Shown in pieces: positions 56,390 to 64,000 of a stretch of DNA of 64,000 nt; position 1 is the stretch's first letter, and the number at the start of each line of letters is the position of its first letter. Origin of the DNA: Teratosphaeria epicoccoides (taxonomy: Eukaryota; Ascomycota; Dothideomycetes; Mycosphaerellales; Teratosphaeriaceae). The notes under the pieces are model-generated. The model saw only the letters and a program-made list of their open reading frames with translations. It had not been told where the DNA came from and did not search any database. The DNA is taken from assembly GCA_021401465.1 (NCBI GenBank), contig JADDMT010000012.1:1-64000 (forward strand). The letters run 5' to 3'. A program made the position numbers and the translations under genes.

Positions 56390-56818
56390 GAGGTCTTGAG
56401 AAAATGACGGCATAAGGAGATGTGGTGGAATGGGCGGCTTCTCCCCCAACGCAGACAGAACAGCACGAGGTGTGCTCAAGTGATGTACTCAATACAGAGG
56501 GGATGCAGCGGTCCAACAGCATTGTGAGATGATGAAGGCCATATCGGGTGCGGGCCCAGCCGGCAATTCGTCATTGGCTTGAGCTTCTGATGAACGTGCG
56601 CTAGCTCGATGGGAGCATATGGAGGTAACCCACGTCCAACCAGAAGCGGGAAACATTCATAAATGCCAGAAACATTTTATTGTTCTACATTAGACCGAGT
56701 CCCAATTGTCGCGGCATTGCTCCGCTGTCACGTGGCAGAAACATCGAACGCGACCTTTGACCGTGTTGAGTAATCGAAAGAGGCCCAGCTCATGCTGGCA
56801 CCCCAGGCATCAATCATC
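56390..56818. other. Intergenic region between aminopeptidase and EDE1
   Basis: No supported gene. It should contain the aminopeptidase 3' end and the EDE1 promoter. An ATG at 56792 is in frame with the EDE1 start. Confidence 0.5.
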
Positions 56819-59800
56819 ATGGCTGAGAGCAACTTGAACGACCTGAGCAGTACGCACGAAATACACCGTCACAATAACGCGGACATCGACTGATCTGTGC
56901 ACAGGCCAGGGCATTCTCAACCTGACTGACCAGGAGAAGCGCGCCTATTCGTTCCTTTTCCAACACGCCGATAGCGACCAACTCGGTGTCGTCACAGGCG
57001 AACGCGCCGTCTCCTTCTTCGAGCGCACCAAAGTCAGCCCAAATGTGCTGGGCGAGATATGGCAGATCGCGGATACCGAGAACAGAGGGCTGTTGACCAA
57101 GCCAGGCTTCTGCATGGTGTTAAGACTGATCGGGCATTATCAGGCAGGCCGGGAGCCAAGTGCAGATTTGGCATTCAAGCCCGCGCCTATACCGAAATTC
57201 GAGGGTATGCAAGTACCGGGTGCGAGTATTGGGCCTGCGAGTCCGACGACGGGAGGCTTTCCGTCAAGTGCGCTCCAGCCGCAGCTGTCGGGACAGGGAC
57301 CAATACGGGTGCCGCCGTTGGACGCGCAAAAGGCGCAGCAATATTCCGGCCTCTTTGAGCGGTCAGGCGCTCACGGTGGGCTGTTGGATGGTGTTACAGC
57401 GAAAAGCATCTTTGAAAGAGCGGGCTTGCCGAATGAAGTGCTTGGCAAGATATGGAGTCTGGCGGATCGGGAGCAGAGAGGCGCATTGGATCAGACGGAG
57501 TTCATCGTGGCGATGCATCTACTCACGAGCATGAAGACGAGGACAATGACTGCTCTGCCGAATACGCTACCGCCAGGCCTATATGAAGCAGCTGCCCGGC
57601 GTGGTGCTCCTCCGAGCAGACAGGGTTCGACCCAGGTACCTCCAGCAGTGGCGCCGAGGCAGCTTGGCAGCGGCACAATGACTGCTCCCCCTCGAACACA
57701 GAGTCCGCTTGCGAGAGCACCTGAATATAGGACACCTCCGCCCGTAGCTGCGCAGACCACAGGCCTGCCATGGCTTATCACACCTCAGGAAAAGGCCAAG
57801 TATGATCAATTCTTCGCCAGCATCGACACACAAGGCCGTGGCATCTTGACTGGGGAGCAAGCTGTTAGCTTCTTCTCGGACTCCCGCCTGCCCGAGGAGA
57901 CCCTCGCGCAGATTTGGGATCTGGCAGACATCAATGGTGAAGGCCAACTGAACAAGGATGAATTCGCAGTTGCTATGTACCTCATCCGGCAGCAGAGGAG
58001 CCCAAATCCATCGCAACTCCCGGCCTTCTTGCCTCCGGCTCTGGTACCGCCTAGCATGCGACAGCAACAACAATCGACACAGAGTACAGCGCCAGCGTTC
58101 GATAACGCGAGCAATACCTCCAACCTGCCAAAGTCTGCTGCCGATGATTTGTTCGGCCTGGACGAACCGAGTCAGCCCACTCAACCAGCGATCCAGCCTC
58201 AGACCACTGGCCTCCAAGCTCCGCTGCAGGCTCAGACTACTGGACAATCTGCGACCCGCGATCCATTTCGAGGTAGTGCACCTGCTAGCCCAAGCTCACC
58301 ACAGCGTTTCCAGCCGACGTCTCAGCAGGCTCAGCAGAACACCATGTTCAAGCCTTTCATGCCCACTTCTGCTTTCGGCGCAAGCTTGGCTCAACAACAC
58401 ACCGGTGGTTCTGCAAGCTCAAGCCAGCGTGGATTTCAGCAACCTGCGCAGCCGTCTAACCTGCAGCAGGCGAACACCAGTGACGACTTACTCGGTGATA
58501 ACGACACTAGTGCTGCCGAGAGCAGCACGATGACGAGTGACACGACGGAGCTTGCCAACATGTCAAATCAGATCGGCAACTTGAGGAACCAGATGGGGTC
58601 AACACAGACGAAAAAGACTCGCACGCAGGCTGACTTGACAGCCACCAACCAGCAGAAACAAGCTTTAGAGCAACGGCTGCAACAGTTCCGTGCTCAATAT
58701 GAGCAAGAAGTGCGCACTGTCAAAGAGCTTGAGACCCAGCTTGCAGCTTCGCGCGAAAGCACCAAAAAGCTTGAACAGGAGCTCGCCATGATCGAAGGAA
58801 CGCATCAGGACCTGCAGACGCAGCATGCAACTGTCGCTCAGCAGTTGCAAGCCGATCAAGCAGAGAACGTCGGTCTCAGGCAGCGGCTCAACCAGATCAA
58901 TACTGAGGTGACACGGCTCAAGCCTGAGATCGAGAAGATGAAGCTTGACGCGCGCCAGCAGAAGGGTCTTGTCAGTATTGGTAAGAAACAGCTAGCAACT
59001 GCCGAGGGCGAGCGCGACCGCTTACAGAGTGAGAAGGTGGACCTTGAGAAAGAGGCGGCGGAGCGAGGAGAGGCTGCTGGGAACATTCCGCAGCAGCAAA
59101 GCGATCATTTCGGGAGAAAGGCAGCGATTGGTGCCGGCGTCGGTGCTGCCGCTGGAGCCGCTGCCTTTGGTGGGTATGAAGCCACGAGAGATCGTCAAGG
59201 CAGCGGCTTTGCAAGTCACACATCTGGCAGTACTGTCGCCAGTCCAAGTGGTTTGAGCTCAATGAACCCGTTCTTCCGCAAGCCTAGTGACCAGGCTCTC
59301 ACGAGTCCGCAGGCTATCCAGAGCAGTGGGCCCACTCCGAGCGCCTTTGATCAGCTCTTTGGACCGTCGGCTGCCTTCTCGCCAAATGGTCAGTCTGCAT
59401 CGCGGTCGGGGACGCCGCCTGCCACAAGCTTTGGACGAAATATACCGGCTCCAGTCGGAGGCATGACGGATAGTGTCCAGAGTATGTCTTCTGTTGGTGA
59501 GCCGACTCCTTCTGCGACGCCTCCGATGAGTGAGCAGGCCAAAGACAGCCCGACGACTGCTGGAGATGCTCCACCGCCGCCGCCGGAGGACAATCAGTTC
59601 ACGCCTTCGCAATTGCCGGTCGGTGGGCTGCCTGACAGGACAGGGGACGAGATTGAGATCAGCTCGACGCACGTTGCGCCACCAACGAGCAGGATGTGCG
59701 ACGCAGAGACTTCACGAGACATTAGCCCCGGAGGTCTTGGTACACAGGGCATCGAGCCGCCAATGCCTGGTGCTTTCGACGCGCCCATTCAGCCTGAACA

Positions 59801-61308
59801 CGAGGAGGTACCGGGAGCATTTCCATCTGGAGAGCCGCAGCCCAGCACTTCCGCCCACGAGGTTGGGGATGAGGAGCCAGCAGCACCAGCTACGCAAAGA
59901 TCGGTCAATGACGATTTCGACTCGGCGTTCGCTGGCTTCGGCGAGAGGGAGAAAGCCAAGGAGGGATCAAAGGAGGAGTATGACCCGTTTGCGCCGTCCG
60001 CCACGCAGGGGCAAAGCCGAGGCTTTTCCAGCGAATTCCCACCAATCAGGAATATCGAACCGGAAGACGACGATGACAGTAGCGTGGAAGGTGCCATGAA
60101 CCCGGGCTTCGAGGATGATTTCGCAGCTGTCTCTAGTGGTCAACATGCGCCCGCAGAGCTGACAATACACGCTCAGCGGGCTGCAGCCGAGCCTGGTGCG
60201 TTCGCTGATGAAGGTAGTGTTGTTAGCGCACGACCTGTGGCGCCTGCTGCATCATCGACGCGCAGCGACCTTGCCACACTCTCGCGGCAAACATTGCCAC
60301 CAACCTACGAAGAAAGCGATCGGCCTGCGCACGGTGGCCACCACGAGCACGCAGATTTGAACAGCTTCCCACTGGAGTATGGCGGCCTGCTGCGCGCGCG
60401 CGAGGACCCTACTAGTCCGACGGCGCGAGTAGAGCCATCCGAGCAGGGGGCCGCAGAGAAGGAGAACGAGAAGCCCAGTGGACCTGGTAACTTGCAGCGG
60501 CAGCCGACCGGGAACAGCATGCTATCTGCGGCACAGCCCTCGTCACGGTCGGATGTCTTCCATGATGCGTACAGTCGACCGTTGAGCGAGGCCACTGATC
60601 TGTCATCAACGACGACTGCAGCAGGAGGACAGCAGACAAGTGTGCCAGTGAAGAATGCATTCGACGAATTTGACGACTTCGATGACCTCACTGAAGCCAA
60701 GGAGGCGGATAAAGCCGACTTTGACTTTGGAAACGGTGCGGAGGAGGGTTTTAGTCCGACGTTCGACTCTCCTGCGGCCTCGACCATCGCGGCCTCGCAG
60801 AGGCCCGTGGAAGGCGGTCAGAGCAGCAATGGTTTCGCAAACTTCATGCCCACTCAAACCACTCCTGTTCTAGCACCTGGAGGCGCATCGAGTTCACCAG
60901 CGCAGACCTCGCCAAATGCACAGCATGATTGGGATGCTATCTTCTCCGGCTTGGACAATGGCAAGGGTGTTGACACTTCCCTCGGCGGCGGCAGCTCGGA
61001 TCCGTGGGGCACGCCTGCTGCGACTGCGGCGGAGAGGACGCCAACGGCTGGAAGTCCTGTAATGAGTAATAAGGCCGCAGCTGCACAGACGGTTGGCAGG
61101 GCTGTGACGCCGGGCACGGAGCATGATGATCCGATTTTGAAGAGGTTGACTGGGATGGGGTATCCGAGACAGGATGCGTTGAATGCGTTGGAGATGTTTG
61201 ATTATGATATTAATAAGGCGAGTTCGTTCAGAGCTGAGATTGTGATGGTGTGCGGATGCTAATGGTGTGTAGGCTGTTGACCACTTGACCGAGGGCACAT
61301 TTGGATGA
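56819..61308 (+). CDS. EDE1: EH-domain endocytic protein Ede1/Eps15-like
   Basis: Exons 56819-56849 (31 nt), 56905-61217 and 61273-61308, giving 1459 aa. Intron 1 is GTACGC...CACAG (55 nt). Intron 2 is unusual, with a GC donor (AAG/GCGAGT), a GCTAAT branch and a TGTAG end; it completes a UBA helix as DINKAVDHLTEGTFG. Without that splice the frame stops at 61262 after a broken UBA end. Three EH domains lie at about residues 19-110, 150-225 and 305-378, each with calcium-loop-like segments such as DINGEGQLNKDEF. A long Gln/Glu-rich coiled coil covers about 555-735, then a disordered Ser/Pro region with acidic DDF motifs, then UBA at about 1410-1455. Ede1 is an early endocytic scaffold that binds NPF proteins, ubiquitin and adaptors. 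Confidence 0.9.
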
Positions 61309-61992
61309 GGAGAGAGTGATGTTGCTCGTGGCAGGACGCTCAGGGATGAGTGGTGCCAAGTCTAGGTGTACGATAGTGCAGTACATGGTGATGCCAGGGC
61401 GATGGTAAATACCTTTTGTGTAGATGAGTCTGAGAGAGTGGTGGTAATGTGTAGTTTAGTACTCACTCGGTCGAGGCTAGCCAGCAGTCAGCATTCGTCA
61501 CGCTGAGGAGGCAAGAGCAATTGCACGGTGTTGGATGGTGCCAGATCTCTTCGCGTTCATCTCCAAAAGATTTCGCGGTGGTCAAAACAGTCTTGAGAAA
61601 GGGGTGAAAGTCGCGGCGCGAGAGCGCGCGGATCAGAAATTGCTCCTGGACATTCATCACAAGCCAGGGGCAGTGAATAGCTACATGTAGTCCTTCAAGT
61701 GCTGGCTCCAGTTCTGGTTCCGAAGAAACATCTGATCGGCTCGAGTGCACTTGAAGTTGCTGCATCCTGCAAACGCCCGGCAACCCCTTCCATGCGACCT
61801 GTCCCAGACTGAAGTCCTTGTGCTGCCAGCTATGACAATGCATGTGAAGGGGGGGAGGGGGGTAGAGGGTACAAGGGAAGAGGCTATGCAGGATGACCAG
61901 TAAGTACGGCTGATGCTGCCAACACAGCCGGCACTACAATATTTCGTTTCGCCATATCCAACGTGCCGCTATTCGCGCGACAGTCGGTGGGG
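61309..61992. other. Intergenic region
   Basis: No supported gene. A G-rich run GAAGGGGGGGAGGGGGG lies at about 61848-61863, close to the next gene. A minus-strand open frame at 61463-61843 has no motif. Confidence 0.5.
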
Positions 61993-63708
61993 ATGTTCAT
62001 ATGGACAGGGTATGTAACGGCCGCGCTGACGATATGCGCTGCGGCTGCTGAAGAAGGGGAAAGTCACCTGCTCTCCCCATCGTCAGAGAAGCTTGAGTTG
62101 CAGAGTGCCGGAGCCAACGAGCACGATCCCCGTGTCGTGTCTCTCGACTATGCTACATATAGAGGCGAACGCTACTCTAACGACGTCACCGCATGGCTGG
62201 GTCTTCGCTATGCAGCACCACCAGTAGGAAGTCTGCGCTTTGCTACGCCTGAGGATCCTCCGCAATACCCAGGCACACAACCTGCAACCAAGCATGGACC
62301 GATCTGCCTCCCAACGCCTGGTTCTGGGACGAACTTCACGACGCATTCCGAAGATTGCCTTTTCCTGAGTGTCTATGCTCCATTCAACGCCACAGGGAAA
62401 GGAAAGAAGCTGCCGGTCTACTTCTTCATACAAGGCGGTGGCTTCTCCACGAACAGCAACGCCAACTATAACGGGAATGGCCTGATACAGGCAAGTGGAT
62501 ACGACATTGTGGTCGTGAACTTCAATTATCGAGTTGGTCCGTATGGATTCCTCGCCAGCCAGGAAGTACAGAACGGCGGTGGCATCAACAATGGTCTCAA
62601 AGATCAACGGAAGGCCCTCGAATGGGTCCACAAGTACATACATCTCTTTGGGGGAGACCCAGGCCATGTCACGCTGGGAGGCGATAGTGCCGGCGCACAG
62701 TCTGTGAATCTGCAAGTCACAGCGTACGGCGGCCGCGACGACGGCCTATTCCATGCCACGGCGGCAGAGTCTCAATCAGCCCCAGCCATCCGCTCGATAG
62801 CAGAGAGCCAGTACAACTACGACAATCTGGTCAACCGCGCTGGCTGCTCATCCTCCTCTGATACCCTAGCGTGCCTGCGCGATCTCAGTGCCGAGGACCT
62901 GCAGATGCATAATATTCTGACCCCGTTTCCGAACGCGAAATACGCCCCTCTCTACCCTTACGGTCCCACTTTGGACCACGACTTCATTCAGGACTACACT
63001 CACGTGGCATACGCTACTGGCCGCTTCGTCCACGTGCCCGCGATAGGAGGCGACGATACAAACGAAGGCACAATATTCGCGCCTCGAAACACCAGCAGCG
63101 CTGAAGAAGCCAATACGTTCGTCCGGGACCAATGGCCTCTCATGACGCCCGCTCAGTTCCAAATCTGGAATAAATATTTCACTCCTCAAGCTTTCCCCAA
63201 CTTCGGCTCCGACGAGAGTCTGGCGACGCAAGGACAATACTTCCAGGCTCTCGCAGTCGGCTACGGCGAGCAACGCTACATCTGCCCTGGCATCAACATC
63301 TCGGCCGAACAAGCAGAATGTGGCGTCCCAAACTGGAATTACCGTTGGAATGTGGTTGACCCGACCGCCGAAGCTGAAGGCAATGGCGTCACCCATACGG
63401 TCGAGGTGAATGCGATCTGGGGTCCTAATAAAACTAATGGTGGAGCGCCAAAGAGTTATTACCCTGGTCAGGTGAATGCTGAGATCGTGCCTATTGTGCA
63501 GGCGTATTGGACGAGTTTCATCAGGACGCACAACCCGAATACGTATCGCTTGCCGGGGACGCCAGAGTGGGAAGCATGGGGCACGGGAGAGGCTGGCTTC
63601 AGGAGATTGAAGTTCGAGACTGACGCGACGGCTATGGAAGCTGTGCCGCAGGATCAGCGGGAGAGGTGCGCGTGGTTTGCTAGTATTGCGCTGGGTGTAG
63701 AGCAGTAG
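61993..63708 (+). CDS. Secreted type-B carboxylesterase/lipase
   Basis: Single exon of 571 aa from ATG 61993; the frame is open before that only from a GTG at 61963. The N-terminus MFIWTGYVTAALTICAAAA is a signal peptide. The alpha/beta-hydrolase has the oxyanion-hole segment FFIQGGGF (about residue 147), the nucleophile elbow GGDSAGAQS (about residue 238), a following acid in GDDTNEGT and the His region GVTHTVEVNAIWG near residue 480. EDCLFLSVYAP matches the second type-B carboxylesterase signature. Several NxS/T sites support secretion. It would hydrolyse ester bonds outside the cell. The substrate is not predictable. Confidence 0.92.
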   Translation: MFIWTGYVTAALTICAAAAEEGESHLLSPSSEKLELQSAGANEHDPRVVSLDYATYRGERYSNDVTAWLGLRYAAPPVGSLRFATPEDPPQYPGTQPATKHGPICLPTPGSGTNFTTHSEDCLFLSVYAPFNATGKGKKLPVYFFIQGGGFSTNSNANYNGNGLIQASGYDIVVVNFNYRVGPYGFLASQEVQNGGGINNGLKDQRKALEWVHKYIHLFGGDPGHVTLGGDSAGAQSVNLQVTAYGGRDDGLFHATAAESQSAPAIRSIAESQYNYDNLVNRAGCSSSSDTLACLRDLSAEDLQMHNILTPFPNAKYAPLYPYGPTLDHDFIQDYTHVAYATGRFVHVPAIGGDDTNEGTIFAPRNTSSAEEANTFVRDQWPLMTPAQFQIWNKYFTPQAFPNFGSDESLATQGQYFQALAVGYGEQRYICPGINISAEQAECGVPNWNYRWNVVDPTAEAEGNGVTHTVEVNAIWGPNKTNGGAPKSYYPGQVNAEIVPIVQAYWTSFIRTHNPNTYRLPGTPEWEAWGTGEAGFRRLKFETDATAMEAVPQDQRERCAWFASIALGVEQ

Positions 63709-63760
63709 CCTGCGTCTGCCATGTCATGAAGTTATGGTGTACGATTTACGGCAGTTTCCG

Positions 63761-64000
63761 CTATAGTAGCACGTCCAGTACTCGTTGTAAGACGTCTTCT
63801 TTCAACCTTCCCATCTCTCCGTACGCCATCCGAGCAGAGAATTCCAACGCCTGATACTTCTGCTTCCAATCAACAGGCCCTCCTGCGCCACGATCATCAG
63901 CGTTATCATTATTGTCCATTCCCGAAAACCCAGCATCCGGCTCTCCAACCTCCCTCATGGCCCTCGTGAAGTGTTCATTCGTCAGCCCGTTGAGCCGCAG
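63761..64000 (-). CDS. 3' end of a minus-strand gene, cut by the window edge
   Basis: A minus-strand frame is open from the right edge to the stop at 63761, about 79 codons, reading LRLNGLTNEHFTRAMREVG, then an Asp/Gly-rich acidic linker, then a C-terminal helix KYQALEFSARMAYGEMGRL. The stop is only 52 bp from the stop of the carboxylesterase gene, so the two genes are tail to tail. I do not recognise the family. Confidence 0.6.
   Translation of the reverse strand: MRLNGLTNEHFTRAMREVGEPDAGFSGMDNNDNADDRGAGGPVDWKQKYQALEFSARMAYGEMGRLKEDVLQRVLDVLL

Noticed and set aside
61963..61992. Longer N-terminus for the carboxylesterase
   Set aside because: It would start at GTG and place charged residues before the signal peptide. 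ATG 61993 gives a normal leader.

Overview
The window looks like nuclear DNA of a filamentous ascomycete (Pezizomycotina). A Dothideomycete of the Mycosphaerella type is my guess, but the sequence does not prove it. The evidence is short introns of 48-67 nt (one of 143 nt) with GTRNGT-type donors and CTAAC/CTGAC branch sites, compact genes on both strands, and typical fungal genes: eIF6, SSL1, a Ypt31/Rab11 GTPase, a CBF1-like bHLH factor, an EDE1-like EH protein, a Pumilio protein, an M1 aminopeptidase and a CDF transporter. The long left-hand block of mutated retrotransposons also fits.

Positions 1 to about 14,950 are a nest of dead retroelements. I can recognise two Ty3/gypsy chromovirus 3' ends (integrase C-terminus plus chromodomain) at 585-1140 and 12081-12990. 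There is a Gag-protease-reverse transcriptase stretch at 6160-8818 and a Ty3/gypsy integrase on the minus strand at 4560-5775. A Ty1/copia-type Gag-protease lies on the minus strand at 2754-4150, with a 15-bp tandem repeat inside it. A 362-bp LTR occurs at 223-584 and 5779-6140, with fragments at about 14485 and 47366. The reading frames are broken mainly by TAG stops. CpG is retained while CpA/TpG is turned into TpA, as expected from repeat-induced point mutation (RIP). Both chromovirus 3' ends also carry an antisense reading frame with a matching cysteine motif and a coiled coil, which I regard as the most unusual item here.

Composition changes sharply near 14,950-15,000, and the rest is gene space. 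In order: an 853-aa Ser/Pro/Lys-rich protein, possibly Ebp1/AFF-like (15785-18346); a broken small gene (18761-19385); a frameshifted quinone-oxidoreductase-like gene (20853-21765) next to a tRNA-Met-like sequence; a MUP1-type amino acid permease; an acyltransferase-3 membrane protein; a small secreted protein; a divergent NmrA-type reductase and peroxisomal enoyl-CoA isomerase pair; an F-box-like gene with an in-frame stop; two conserved or plausible unknown proteins; a Mn-type CDF transporter; a Pumilio protein; eIF6; a CBF1-like bHLH factor; Rab11/Ypt31 divergent from SSL1; a small membrane protein; an M1 aminopeptidase with a possible mitochondrial presequence; EDE1; a secreted carboxylesterase; and the 3' end of one more gene at the right edge.

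These genes do not form a metabolic cluster. Most are single housekeeping functions: translation, transcription and repair, trafficking, endocytosis, RNA control and transport. All splice models were read by eye from donor, branch and acceptor signals and from reading-frame closure. Coordinates in the retroelement block are approximate to a few tens of bases.
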